A stretch of DNA of 64,000 nucleotides. It comes from Flavobacteriales bacterium (GTDB lineage Bacteria; Bacteroidota; Bacteroidia; Flavobacteriales_F; PHOS-HE28). How positions within the stretch are numbered: position 1 is the stretch's first letter; each line of letters begins with the position of its first letter. Position numbers and translations under genes: made by a program. Location of the stretch: NCBI GenBank assembly GCA_016718655.1, contig JADKCV010000009.1:1-64000 (forward strand), given 5' to 3'. Shown one piece after another: positions 9,145 through 17,217 of the stretch. Under the pieces are notes generated by a model. The model was not told where the DNA came from and did not search any database. It saw nothing but the letters and a program-made list of their open reading frames with translations.

Positions 9145-9600
9145 ATGTCCACCGCACAAGACGTCCTGGTCCATGCCGACCCTGCCAAGCAGGACCGCTA
9201 CGATCAGGCCTACATGCGCATGGCATTGGAATGGGCCCGGTTGAGCCATTGCACCAGGAAAAAGGTCGGTGCCCTCATCGTCAAGGAGGGGATGATCATA
9301 AGCGATGGGTACAATGGCACCCCTACCGGCGCGCCCAATGACTGTGAGGATGAACAGGGGCTGACCCATTGGTACGTGCTTCATGCCGAGGCCAATGCAA
9401 TCCTGAAAGTGGCCCGCAGCACCAACAATGCACGCGGTGCGACGTTATACCTCACGCACTCGCCCTGTCGGGAGTGCAGCAAGCTCATCCTGCAGTCCGG
9501 TATCAAACGTTTGGTCTTCCTCGACGCCTACAAGGACGTTTCCGGTCTGGACCTGCTGACGACAGGCGGTCTAATGGTGCGAAAATTGGAACTTCCCTGA
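9145..9600 (+). CDS. Deoxycytidylate (dCMP) deaminase
   Basis: Converts dCMP to dUMP for dTMP synthesis; 151 aa. The zinc-binding and catalytic motifs of the cytidine/dCMP deaminase family are both present: HAEANAIL (His ligand and catalytic Glu) and PCRECSK (two Cys ligands). VGALIVKEGMIISDGYNGTP is the typical substrate loop of ComEB/dCMP deaminases. The start at ATG 9145 avoids the terminator hairpin. The S41 protease gene begins 4 nt after its stop, so the two form an operon, an arrangement I recall in other Flavobacteriales. Confidence 0.92.
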   Translation: MSTAQDVLVHADPAKQDRYDQAYMRMALEWARLSHCTRKKVGALIVKEGMIISDGYNGTPTGAPNDCEDEQGLTHWYVLHAEANAILKVARSTNNARGATLYLTHSPCRECSKLILQSGIKRLVFLDAYKDVSGLDLLTTGGLMVRKLELP

Positions 9601-9603
9601 ACC

Positions 9604-11229
9604 ATGGGTGCCCCCCGTCCAACCATCTCGGCCTTCTACCCCCTCGCCTTGGCGTTGACCTTGGTGGCCGGTCTGTTCATCGGGCGCGACATGGGCGGCA
9701 GTTCCTCCATGTCGGGAGGTATGTTCCGGATCCACCAGCCTTCCGCTGCAACGAAGATCTCCGAGGTCCTCGACCTCATCGATCGCCAGTACGTGGATAC
9801 CGTGGAGAAGAAGGCCTTGGTGGACGAGGTGCTCCAGGACCTTCTCCAACGACTGGACCCGCACAGCTACTACATCACGGCCGAGGAGTTGCGTGCGGCA
9901 CAGGAACCTTTGGAGGGTAGCTTCGATGGGATCGGTGTGGAGTTCGCCATACAACGCGATACGGTGGTGGTGATCACCCCGGTGGAGGGTGGCCCCAGTG
10001 AGGCCTTGGGTATCCGGGCGGGTGATCGGATCCTGAAGGCGGATAGTACGACGTTGGCCGGGGTGGGTGTCCGCAACGAGGATGTGATGAAGAACCTCCG
10101 CGGCCCCAAGGGGAGCACCGTGCACGTGACCCTCTTGCGCGGCGGCCGTAAGGAGCCGTTCGAAGTGAGCATCACCCGGGGCAAGGTTCCCATCAACAGT
10201 GTGGCGGCGGCCATCCTCACCAGCGATGGTACCGGATACATCAAATTGGTGCGGTTCGCCAAGAACACCCACCAGGAATTCCTGACCGCGGCCGATGACC
10301 TCCGGGCCCAGGGTATGCAACGACTGGTGCTGGACCTGCGTGGCAACGGTGGTGGGTTCCTGAACTCGGCCATCGAACTCGCCGATGAGTTCCTTCCCCG
10401 CGAGCGCACCATCGTCTATACACAGGGACGCAATTCGCCGCGCCGGGATATCACCGCGAGCAGTTCCGGATCATACGAGGACATCCCACTTGCCGTGCTT
10501 ATCGACGAGGGCTCCGCCAGTGCCAGTGAGATCATCGCAGGCGCCGTGCAGGACAATGATCGGGGCCTGATCGTTGGACGGCGTTCGTTCGGCGAGGGGT
10601 TGGTGCAGGAGCATGTGGACCTGCCGGACGAGAGCGCGGTACGCCTCACCACCGCACGCTACTATACCCCGAGCGGCCGCTCCATTCAACGCCCCTATGG
10701 CCATGGCATCGATTATGAGCAGGACCTGGAGGCCCGATACGAACACGGCGAGTTCCTTTCGCTGGATAGCGTGCGGATCGATTCCAGCCAAGTGTTCTCC
10801 ACGCTCAAGGGGCGCAAGGTGTTCGGCGGCGGTGGGATCATGCCCGACATCTTCGTGCCCACCGATACGGCGGAAGGATCCAACTACCTGACCGAATTGT
10901 TCTTCAGCGGCGCCCTGAACAGCTTCGCCTTCGAAGTAGCGGACCGGGAGCGTGACCGTCTAAGTGCCTTGGGATCGGAGCTGGCCTTCACCCGGAGCTA
11001 TCAGGTGTCCACCAGCTTGCTGCAGGAACTGGAACGCCATGCGACCGAACAGGGCATCACCATCGACCCCAAGGACGCCGCCCGCTCGGAACGGCAGATC
11101 CGGCTGCGCTTGAAGGCCGGTATCGCCCGGAACATTTGGGGGAATGCCGGGTTCTACCGGATCATGCTGGATACCGACAGCATCTACCTGAAGGCCCTCG
11201 ACCAGCTGCTCGGCACCCCCAGGTCGTGA
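9604..11229 (+). CDS. S41 family (C-terminal processing) peptidase
   Basis: 541 aa, tail-specific protease family, expected in the periplasm and anchored by an N-terminal membrane segment (FYPLALALTLVAGLFIG). A PDZ domain spans about residues 100-180 (GIGVEFAIQRDTVVVITPVE ... LRGPKGSTVHV). The catalytic core contains GYIKLVRFAKNTHQEF, the nucleophile-serine segment DEGSASASEI, and GRRSFGEGLVQ. In most S41 enzymes this last motif is SFGKGxVQ with the lysine as general base; here the position is Glu (GAG at 10594-10596). Either this is a subfamily variant or activity is altered. The C-terminal ~150 residues are an unassigned helical region. Confidence 0.9.
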   Translation: MGAPRPTISAFYPLALALTLVAGLFIGRDMGGSSSMSGGMFRIHQPSAATKISEVLDLIDRQYVDTVEKKALVDEVLQDLLQRLDPHSYYITAEELRAAQEPLEGSFDGIGVEFAIQRDTVVVITPVEGGPSEALGIRAGDRILKADSTTLAGVGVRNEDVMKNLRGPKGSTVHVTLLRGGRKEPFEVSITRGKVPINSVAAAILTSDGTGYIKLVRFAKNTHQEFLTAADDLRAQGMQRLVLDLRGNGGGFLNSAIELADEFLPRERTIVYTQGRNSPRRDITASSSGSYEDIPLAVLIDEGSASASEIIAGAVQDNDRGLIVGRRSFGEGLVQEHVDLPDESAVRLTTARYYTPSGRSIQRPYGHGIDYEQDLEARYEHGEFLSLDSVRIDSSQVFSTLKGRKVFGGGGIMPDIFVPTDTAEGSNYLTELFFSGALNSFAFEVADRERDRLSALGSELAFTRSYQVSTSLLQELERHATEQGITIDPKDAARSERQIRLRLKAGIARNIWGNAGFYRIMLDTDSIYLKALDQLLGTPRS

Positions 11230-11344
11230 GCCTTGAACACGGCCCGTAGGCCATGTGAGAGACCGCAAGGCCTTGGTCATTCCTTCCGGACCGGTGCGAC
11301 CCCATGGGCTGACGCACCCCCGCTCGAAGTGGTCGCGAATGAAA

Positions 11345-11366
11345 GAGGGGGTCTTGCGACCCCCTC
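11345..11366 (-). terminator. Terminator between convergent genes
   Basis: GAGGGGGTC (11345-11353) and GACCCCCTC (11358-11366) make a perfect 9-bp stem with a 4-nt loop. Read on the minus strand it is followed by TTTC, so it best serves the alanine-rich lipoprotein genes. It may also stop the S41 transcript. Confidence 0.75.
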
Positions 11367-11389
11367 CTCAATAGTCTGGTGGCAGTGAA

Positions 11390-11635
11390 TTACTTCACCG
11401 CTTCCTTCACCTCCTCCACAGCGCCCTCCACAGCAGCGGCGGTGCTATCGGTGGCGGTCTCCACAGCAGCAGCGGCAGCAGCAGCAGCGGCAGCAGCAGC
11501 AGCAGCGGCAGCAGCAGCAGCCTCAGCTTGGGCGGCAGCCTCGGTGGCGTGTTGTTCCATAGCCTCGGTGTTGCTGCTTCCGCAGGCAACGAAGAGGGCT
11601 GCCACGGTGGCGAGCAGGGCGAACTTCTTGATCAT
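11390..11635 (-). CDS. Small alanine-rich lipoprotein (copy 2)
   Basis: 81 aa. The protein begins MIKKFALLATVAALFVACGS, a lipoprotein signal peptide with lipobox FVAC. After a short polar stretch comes a nearly uninterrupted run of about 20 alanines encoded by GCT/GCC codons, then an acidic tail VEGAVEEVKEAVK. It is probably an envelope-anchored helical peptide; no function is known to me. It is a paralogue of the gene just upstream (11661-11903) and transcribed with it. The start is the ATG at 11635; the longer open frame upstream runs into the neighbouring repeat. Confidence 0.78.
   Translation of the reverse strand: MIKKFALLATVAALFVACGSSNTEAMEQHATEAAAQAEAAAAAAAAAAAAAAAAAAAVETATDSTAAAVEGAVEEVKEAVK
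11464..11521. repeat. Trinucleotide (CAG/CGG) tract in the first alanine-rich gene
   Basis: A run of CAG units with occasional CGG (CTG/CCG on the coding strand, read as GCT/GCC alanine codons). Slippage would change the alanine count without shifting the frame. Confidence 0.8.
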
Positions 11636-11660
11636 GTTGGTTGGTTGTTGCAGGTTGGGA

Positions 11661-11903
11661 TCACTTGGCTGGCATGGCAGCAGCAGCGGCAGCGGCACTG
11701 TCAGCAGCAGCAGCAGCAGCGGCAGCGGCTTCAGCAGCAGCGGCAGCAGCAGCCTCCTCGGCGGCGCGGATGCTATCAGCAGTGGCAATTGCAGCCAGGC
11801 TATCAGCCGTGGCCTGAGCCTTGGCTTCGATCTCAGCTTGCGAAGGTCCGCAGGCGACCACGAAGGCGGCCATTGCGGCTACGAGGGCGAATTTCTTGTA
11901 CAC
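11661..11903 (-). CDS. Small alanine-rich lipoprotein (copy 1)
   Basis: 80 aa. MYKKFALVAAMAAFVVACGP is a lipoprotein signal with lipobox VVAC. The mature part alternates charged residues (AEIEAKAQATADSLAAI) with poly-alanine blocks broken by Glu and Asp-Ser, ending AMPAK. The predicted structure is a single amphipathic or alanine helix, loosely like Lpp-type surface rods, but no homology is claimed. An exact TACTTTTG promoter box lies 29 nt upstream. The second copy follows after 25 bp, so the pair is an operon ending at the hairpin at 11345-11366. Confidence 0.8.
   Translation of the reverse strand: MYKKFALVAAMAAFVVACGPSQAEIEAKAQATADSLAAIATADSIRAAEEAAAAAAAEAAAAAAAAADSAAAAAAAMPAK
11676..11753. 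repeat. Trinucleotide tract in the second alanine-rich gene
   Basis: Two blocks of CAG/CGG units encode the poly-alanine segments of the upstream lipoprotein. They are similar in sequence to the tract at 11464-11521, so the two copies could recombine. Confidence 0.75.
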
Positions 11904-11932
11904 GTTGGTAATGGTTTTGGTGAAAGTGGCCG

Positions 11933-11940
11933 CAAAAGTA
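11933..11940 (-). promoter_or_regulatory. -7 box of the alanine-rich lipoprotein operon
   Basis: On the minus strand the sequence is TACTTTTG, an exact TAnnTTTG match, ending 29 nt before the ATG at 11903. Confidence 0.75.
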
Positions 11941-11986
11941 ATGGTTTTTCGATAATCACCAAGTGTTCAGTCCCTTACGGCATGAA

Positions 11987-11994
11987 TATCTTTG
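11987..11994 (+). promoter_or_regulatory. -7 box of sodA
   Basis: TATCTTTG, an exact TAnnTTTG match, lies 37 nt before the sodA ATG and faces away from the lipoprotein promoter 50 bp to the left. Confidence 0.75.
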
Positions 11995-12031
11995 TGCCGT
12001 CGACCGATCGACCGAACCTAACGACCATTCC

Positions 12032-12640
12032 ATGGCATTCTCACTCCCCGAACTCCCCTATGCCCACGCGGCACTCGAACCACATATCGATACGCTGACC
12101 ATGCAGATCCATCATGGCAAACACCACCAGGCCTATGTGACCAATCTGAACAAGGCGATCGAAGGCACTCCGTTGGCCGACGTGGGTCTTGAGGATATGA
12201 TGAAAGGCTTGGATATGACCAATATGGCGGTCCGCAACAATGGCGGCGGCCATTTCAACCATAGCCTGTTCTGGACGGTGATGTCCCCCAAGGGCGGAGG
12301 AGCCCCCACCGGGGAGTTGGCAGAAGCGATGGTGCGCGACCTCGGCTCCTTCGAAGCGTTCAAGGAGAAATTCGCAACGGCGGGCACCACCCGCTTCGGC
12401 AGCGGCTGGGCTTGGCTTTGTGTGCACAAGGGCGGTAAACTGGAAGTATGCAGCACACCCAACCAGGACAATCCGTTGATGCCGAACACCGGCTGTGGCG
12501 GTACCCCGATCCTGGCAATGGATGTATGGGAGCACGCCTACTACCTCCACTATCAGAATCGCCGCCCCGACTACATCGCCGCCTTCTGGAACGTGGTGGA
12601 CTGGGCCGAGGTGGCCCGCCGCTACGCCGCAGGCAAGTAA
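12032..12640 (+). CDS. sodA: Superoxide dismutase (Fe/Mn family)
   Basis: Dismutates superoxide in the cytoplasm. 202 aa, normal length. The protein starts MAFSLPELPYAHAALEPHID. Metal ligands are His27 in MQIHHGKHHQ, His in GGHFNHSLFW, and Asp and His in LAMDVWEHAYYLHYQNRRPD. NQDNPLMP followed by GTPIL favours manganese or cambialistic use, but metal choice cannot be settled from sequence alone. It has its own promoter and a terminator directly after the stop codon. Confidence 0.95.
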   Translation: MAFSLPELPYAHAALEPHIDTLTMQIHHGKHHQAYVTNLNKAIEGTPLADVGLEDMMKGLDMTNMAVRNNGGGHFNHSLFWTVMSPKGGGAPTGELAEAMVRDLGSFEAFKEKFATAGTTRFGSGWAWLCVHKGGKLEVCSTPNQDNPLMPNTGCGGTPILAMDVWEHAYYLHYQNRRPDYIAAFWNVVDWAEVARRYAAGK

Positions 12641-12657
12641 TTCGCCATTCGTCATGG

Positions 12658-12690
12658 AACGGGTGTACCGCTATTGCCGGTGCACCCGTT
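12658..12690 (+). terminator. Terminator of sodA
   Basis: AACGGGTGTACC (12658-12669) pairs with GGTGCACCCGTT (12679-12690) with one G-T wobble and a 9-nt loop, followed by CTACCTTT. The last bases double as the promoter box of the next gene. Confidence 0.75.
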
Positions 12691-12691
12691 C

Positions 12692-12699
12692 TACCTTTA
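12692..12699 (+). promoter_or_regulatory. -7-like box directly before the TM2 gene
   Basis: TACCTTTA (one mismatch to TAnnTTTG) ends only 4 nt before the ATG at 12704. Transcription would start at or next to the start codon, implying a leaderless mRNA. Confidence 0.5.
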
Positions 12700-12703
12700 C
12701 ACC

Positions 12704-13084
12704 ATGCGCATCCGACCGCTCCGGAAGTTCCTACTGGTCGTAGGGATCGCGTGCTGTGCCAGCGCCATGGGCAGCGGACCGTTCAAAACGGACCCGTTCC
12801 CTGTTGAAGCGATCGGTCCACCCTTACCTGTGCAAGAGCGGGACCCTCGGGTGGCTGCCTCCGTACTGGCCGTGTTGCTTGGTCCCTTTGGCGCACATCG
12901 CCTCTACCTTGGCACAAGCCCCGAAGTGGCAGTGATCTATGGCCTCACCTTCGGTGGTTTCGGGGTGCTACCGCTCATCGACCTGGGTCACCTGCTGTTC
13001 GCCAAGGACCAGGACCGGTTCAGGAACAATGATCGGTTGCTGATGTGGCGCGCGCCACATGGACCGGGGATCACTCCACCGTGA
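12704..13084 (+). CDS. TM2 domain-containing membrane protein
   Basis: 126 aa. An N-terminal signal or membrane segment (LRKFLLVVGIACCASAMGS) is followed by a Pro-rich linker and a TM2 domain at about residues 45-105: RVAASVLAVLLGPFGAHRLY then VIYGLTFGGFGVLPLIDLGH, two short membrane helices joined by the family's conserved turn. Function is unknown; TM2 proteins are small inner-membrane proteins. Its 3' end overlaps the convergent glmS by 14 bp. The start follows a promoter-like box at a distance of only 4 nt. Confidence 0.8.
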   Translation: MRIRPLRKFLLVVGIACCASAMGSGPFKTDPFPVEAIGPPLPVQERDPRVAASVLAVLLGPFGAHRLYLGTSPEVAVIYGLTFGGFGVLPLIDLGHLLFAKDQDRFRNNDRLLMWRAPHGPGITPP

Positions 13085-14915
13085 CGCTCTTGGCCAGGTT
13101 CCTCGGCTGGTCCACGTTGCACCCGCGCATCACAGCGATGTGGTAACTGATCAACTGGAGCGGGATCACACTCAACAAGGGTACCAAGGGGTCGGGTGTC
13201 TCCGGGATCTCGATCACATGGTCGGCAAGTCCTTTGACCACCGTATCGCCTTCGGTGACGATGGCGATGATCTTCCCTTTCCGCGCCTTCACCTCCTGGA
13301 TGTTGCTGACCACCTTCTCATAACTGGCCCCCTTGGTGGCGATCACGAAGACCGGCATCTCCTCATCGATGAGGGCGATGGGGCCGTGCTTCATCTCCGC
13401 TGCAGGATATCCCTCGGCATGGATGTAACTGATCTCCTTCAACTTGAGCGCCCCTTCCAAAGCGACCGGGAAACTGTAGCCCCGGCCGAGATAGAGCGCA
13501 TTGCTCGCATCCTTGTAGATGCTGGCAATGTTCCGGATGTGTTCCTCCTTCTCCAACACGCGGCCCACCTTGTCCGGTATGGCGTCCAACTCATTGAGCA
13601 ACCGGTAGAAATTGCTGCCACTGATGGTACCCCGTTTATGGCCGATCATCAAGGCCATGAGGGTCAATACCGTGACCTGTGCCGTGAAGGCCTTCGTGCT
13701 GGCCACGCCGATCTCGGGGCCGGCATGGGTATATGAGCCGGCATGGGTGATCCGGGCAATGCTGCTGCCCACCACATTACAGATACCGATGATGGTGGCC
13801 CCACGTCCCTTGGCCAGTTCAATGGCGGCCATGGTATCGGCCGTTTCACCGCTCTGGCTCACTGCGATGACGATATCGTCCTCGTTGACGATGGGATTGC
13901 GGTAGCGGAACTCACTTGCATATTCCACTTCCACGGGGATCCGCGCCAGGTCCTCGAAGAGATACTCACCGACCATGCCGGCATGCCAGCTGGTGCCACA
14001 CCCGACGATCAGCACGCGCTTGGCCTGGATGAACTTCTGCTCGTAGTCCTTGATGCCCCCCAGGACCACCTCGCCCGAAGCCATGTTCAAACGACCCCGC
14101 AGACAATCACGGATGGACCGCGGCTGCTCGTGGATCTCCTTGAGCATGAAATGGTCGTATCCCCCCTTCTCCAGGGCCTCCAGGTGCATCTCCAGTTCAT
14201 GGATGAACGGGGCCTTCTCCTGGTTCTTGATCGTGCGGATCTTGAGCCCCTTATGACGGTCGATCACTGCGATCTCCCCGTCCTCGAGGTAGACCACGTT
14301 CTTGGTGTGTTCGATGATCGGCGTGGCATCACTTGCCACGAAGTACTCCCCTTCCGCCCCGATCCCGATCACCAGGGGAGAACTCTTACGGGCCGCCACC
14401 ATCACATTCGGGTCCTTGCGGTCCAACACCACGATGGCATACGCTCCCACCACGCTATCCAAGGCGGCGCGAACGGCCTCTGCAAGGTCAAGCCCTCCTT
14501 CGCGCTGTACATCCTCGATGAGGTGGATGAGCACTTCGGTGTCGGTGTCGCTCTGGAAGGTATGCCCGCGGTGTGCGAGTTCCTCCTTGATGGCCGCGTA
14601 ATTCTCGATGATACCGTTGTGGATCAGCGCCAGATCGGGTCCATTGCCTTGATGGGGGTGCGCATTGATATCATTGGGCGGTCCATGGGTGGCCCAACGG
14701 GTATGGCCGATCCCTACGGTGCCGCTCAGGTCCTTTCCATTGGCATGGTGCTCCAGATCCGCCACCTTGCCCTTGCATTTGATGATGCGCAGGTCCTGTC
14801 CAGCAAGCAACGCCACACCCGCGCTATCGTATCCACGGTATTCCAGCCTGCGCAGGCCATTGATCAGAATGGGGTAGGCGTTCTTCCCTCCCAGGTAAGC
14901 GACGATGCCACACAT
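13071..14915 (-). CDS. glmS: Glutamine--fructose-6-phosphate aminotransferase (isomerizing)
   Basis: Makes glucosamine-6-phosphate, the first step to UDP-GlcNAc for peptidoglycan and LPS. 614 aa. It begins MCGIVAYLGG with catalytic Cys2 of the N-terminal glutamine amidotransferase domain; RRLEYRGYDSAGVAL and GHTRWATHGPPND are family signatures. Two SIS isomerase domains follow (VGCGTSWHAGMVGEYLFEDL, SQSGETADTMAAI, SFPVALEGALKLKEISYIHA), and the C-terminus ends LAKSVTVE as in nearly all GlmS. It is last in the glycogen-synthase-like/DUF4270/glmS operon, with 6 bp after the DUF4270 stop. Confidence 0.97.
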   Translation of the reverse strand: MCGIVAYLGGKNAYPILINGLRRLEYRGYDSAGVALLAGQDLRIIKCKGKVADLEHHANGKDLSGTVGIGHTRWATHGPPNDINAHPHQGNGPDLALIHNGIIENYAAIKEELAHRGHTFQSDTDTEVLIHLIEDVQREGGLDLAEAVRAALDSVVGAYAIVVLDRKDPNVMVAARKSSPLVIGIGAEGEYFVASDATPIIEHTKNVVYLEDGEIAVIDRHKGLKIRTIKNQEKAPFIHELEMHLEALEKGGYDHFMLKEIHEQPRSIRDCLRGRLNMASGEVVLGGIKDYEQKFIQAKRVLIVGCGTSWHAGMVGEYLFEDLARIPVEVEYASEFRYRNPIVNEDDIVIAVSQSGETADTMAAIELAKGRGATIIGICNVVGSSIARITHAGSYTHAGPEIGVASTKAFTAQVTVLTLMALMIGHKRGTISGSNFYRLLNELDAIPDKVGRVLEKEEHIRNIASIYKDASNALYLGRGYSFPVALEGALKLKEISYIHAEGYPAAEMKHGPIALIDEEMPVFVIATKGASYEKVVSNIQEVKARKGKIIAIVTEGDTVVKGLADHVIEIPETPDPLVPLLSVIPLQLISYHIAVMRGCNVDQPRNLAKSVTVE

Positions 14916-14921
14916 CGGATA

Positions 14922-16280
14922 TCAGTATGTGGTAAATGTAAGTTGCAGGCGCATACCCCCATCGGCTCCCGCAGGACCTGCAAGAACAGCCCTGTTCACG
15001 CTCACACCACTGCTGCCCGGCACCAGTTCGATCGGACCGGAAGGGATACTGCCATTGAGCAATCCTTGCACATAGCGGGTGATGTTGAACGAATAGGCCC
15101 GGTCCGCGCTGGAATAAAGGCCATCGATGACACCCAGGCCTGCCAGTTGGTCGGGAAGGAAGGCATCCTTGCCATCCTCGTCCTTGCGGAACACGAAGAG
15201 TTGTGTGGGCGGCCCGGTGAACGGGTTGAACGTACCACCGATGGGCACCAGTAGTTCCGCTTTGGCCAATGCCTTGCCCTGATGGGTCAGGCTGTCCAGA
15301 TCGGGGAACCGTATCCCGGTACGCAAGCCTCCCATGGCCTGCACATAGACCCGTTCGGCAATCATAGCTGTATCCGCAATGGCTTCAGCGAGCCCGGGTG
15401 TCGTAGCCTGTGACCGATCGAACGCGACCACATTGTATCGCACACTGCTCTGGTTGATGGGGAGGTCCAGTCGTAGCTGTGTATCCGGTGTGGGGCTCGA
15501 AAGATCCTTGTAGTACAGTGTCGCTTTGGCACCGCTGCTGAGCAGGTTCAGATTAAGCACCCCTTGCTCAAAGGGCACCTGCTGGCCATTGTCGACGGTC
15601 ACATACAGTCCTTTGAAGAACTCCACGAATGCGGTGTTATCCACCAGGCCGGGCTCTCCGAATTCCCCCAGGATCCGCTCGGCGAGACTCTGGCTCAACC
15701 GTATCCGTAGCTGTGGGACCAGTGTATCGCCACCGATAATGGGTCGAACCCCAGGTTTCGGCGTGATACGCCCACCGCGATCCGCGACCAGATCGACGCT
15801 GCCGTCATGTTCCGGGACCCTATCGCTGTAGTACAACGAATCCACGGAAAGGGACTCCGTGACCTCGAAGACCTGCACCACCTGCGGATCCAGGTTACCA
15901 TAGGTCGCCACGGAAGCATCGAATGGCAACGCCAGCACCAAGCTGTCCGCTTCCAATCCATCATTGTCCTGGTTCGCAGCGATGTTCACGCTGAGCCTGA
16001 GTTGCGCTACGAACCCTGCCTTCACTGCACCGAACTCGGGATCCACGTAGGAGCCCAACAATTGACGAGTCAATCCGCTGGTACGAACAGCGGTATCCTC
16101 CAACGTATACGCATGCAGGTCGGTCAATTCCACCACCGTACCCAGTGGATCACCCGGCAGAAGGTCCAAGCCAAGGTCCTCATCCGGTTTGCGACAAGCA
16201 GTGACGGTGATCGCCACGATGAGCAACGCAAGTCCTCCACGAAGGAGGACCGTTCCAACTGGTCCTTTCACGTGATCCAC
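14922..16280 (-). CDS. DUF4270 family lipoprotein
   Basis: 452 aa. The N-terminal membrane segment LLRGGLALLIVAITVTACRK ends in a lipobox (VTAC). The following DEDLGLDLLPGD and TRQLLGSYVDPEFGAVKAGF are typical of DUF4270, a Bacteroidota outer-membrane-associated lipoprotein family of unknown role. It starts with GTG at 16280, 3 nt after the upstream stop, so translation is coupled to the glycogen-synthase-like gene. The conserved neighbourhood (glycogen synthase-like, DUF4270, glmS) suggests an envelope or sugar-related job; this is inference. Confidence 0.85.
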   Translation of the reverse strand: MDHVKGPVGTVLLRGGLALLIVAITVTACRKPDEDLGLDLLPGDPLGTVVELTDLHAYTLEDTAVRTSGLTRQLLGSYVDPEFGAVKAGFVAQLRLSVNIAANQDNDGLEADSLVLALPFDASVATYGNLDPQVVQVFEVTESLSVDSLYYSDRVPEHDGSVDLVADRGGRITPKPGVRPIIGGDTLVPQLRIRLSQSLAERILGEFGEPGLVDNTAFVEFFKGLYVTVDNGQQVPFEQGVLNLNLLSSGAKATLYYKDLSSPTPDTQLRLDLPINQSSVRYNVVAFDRSQATTPGLAEAIADTAMIAERVYVQAMGGLRTGIRFPDLDSLTHQGKALAKAELLVPIGGTFNPFTGPPTQLFVFRKDEDGKDAFLPDQLAGLGVIDGLYSSADRAYSFNITRYVQGLLNGSIPSGPIELVPGSSGVSVNRAVLAGPAGADGGMRLQLTFTTY

Positions 16281-16283
16281 GGA

Positions 16284-17108
16284 TCAGACGAGCGCCTCCT
16301 CGAGCACTGTATTGTAGAAATCGGCGTGGGCCTTCACGCTTTCAGCCTCCGCAGTGTAGGCAAGCACAGGCTTTTCATAGGCCTTGATGGCCGTCTCCAA
16401 CCCCTTGCTCAACTTGGGACTGGCCTTCACCACCCCATCACAGAGGCCCATACTGAACTTGTACAGCTCATCGGTTGTCGGCTTCGCAAGACCTTTCAAA
16501 AGCTCCTTGGGGATACCGTCGAGTGCCAGTTTCTTCGGCAACTCCTTGTCCATGGCCTCGGACTTATCGTCGTAAACGCTGAGGATGAGCTTGGCGCTGT
16601 CGAAATGCGGGTCATCGGCGAATTGATGGCGCACCAACATGGGCACGAACGCTGTCATCCAGCCATGGCAATGGATGATGTCCGGGGTCCAACCCAACTT
16701 CCGAACGGTCTCCAACACCCCACGAGCGAAGAAGAGCGCGCGTTCATCGTTGTCGGCATGAAAGACGCCTTCAGCATCGTGCGTAGCGGATTTACGCTTG
16801 AAATACTCCTCGTTGTCGATGAAGTAGACCTGCATGCGCGCATTGGGAACGCTGGCCACTTTGATCAGCAGGGCATGGTCCGTATCGTTGATGATCAGGT
16901 TCATGCCACTGAGGCGGATCACCTCGTGGAGCTGATGCCTGCGCTCGTTGATACAACCGAACTTGGGCATGAACACCCGTACTTCATTACCGCATTCCAT
17001 GATGCCTTGGGGCAACTGGCGCGCCGCCTTGGCCATTTCCTCGGGGCCGTCCATGAAGGGATGGATCGATTGGGAAATGGTCAGGACCTTGGCGTTCTTC
17101 AAACTCAT
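16284..17108 (-). CDS. Glycogen/starch synthase-like protein (GT5 N-terminal domain)
   Basis: 274 aa. It begins MSLKNAKVLTISQSIHPFMD and contains FGCINERRHQLHEVIRLSGM, IIHCHGWMTAFVPML and the dinucleotide-sugar-type fold of the GT5 N-terminal catalytic domain. It lacks the C-terminal GT-B half of true glycogen synthase. Proteins of this length are normal in Bacteroidota at this locus, so it is not a truncated gene. Whether it has transferase activity is unknown. First gene of the operon with DUF4270 and glmS. The ATG at 17108 lies 26 nt after an exact promoter box. Confidence 0.88.
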   Translation of the reverse strand: MSLKNAKVLTISQSIHPFMDGPEEMAKAARQLPQGIMECGNEVRVFMPKFGCINERRHQLHEVIRLSGMNLIINDTDHALLIKVASVPNARMQVYFIDNEEYFKRKSATHDAEGVFHADNDERALFFARGVLETVRKLGWTPDIIHCHGWMTAFVPMLVRHQFADDPHFDSAKLILSVYDDKSEAMDKELPKKLALDGIPKELLKGLAKPTTDELYKFSMGLCDGVVKASPKLSKGLETAIKAYEKPVLAYTAEAESVKAHADFYNTVLEEALV

Positions 17109-17134
17109 CGGTTGGGTGGGGGGATAAGGGAGTA

Positions 17135-17142
17135 CAAAAATA
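17135..17142 (-). promoter_or_regulatory. -7 box of the GT5-like/DUF4270/glmS operon
   Basis: On the minus strand this reads TATTTTTG, an exact TAnnTTTG match, 26 nt before the ATG at 17108. The divergent panC start is only about 75 bp away. Confidence 0.75.
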
Positions 17143-17217
17143 TAGACTTTTGACCGCAACTTCAACAAGGCCCATCCCCCGCTCCGTGATGGCACCGTTC
17201 TGAACCCCGCGCCGATC

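Noticed and set aside
9118..9600. Earlier start codon for the dCMP deaminase at 9118
   Set aside because: It lies in the loop of a perfect hairpin that ends the tRNA-Leu transcript.
13743..17153. Two long plus-strand open frames antisense to glmS, the DUF4270 gene and the GT5-like gene
   Set aside because: Shadows with no recognisable domain; the minus-strand genes fit known families over full length.
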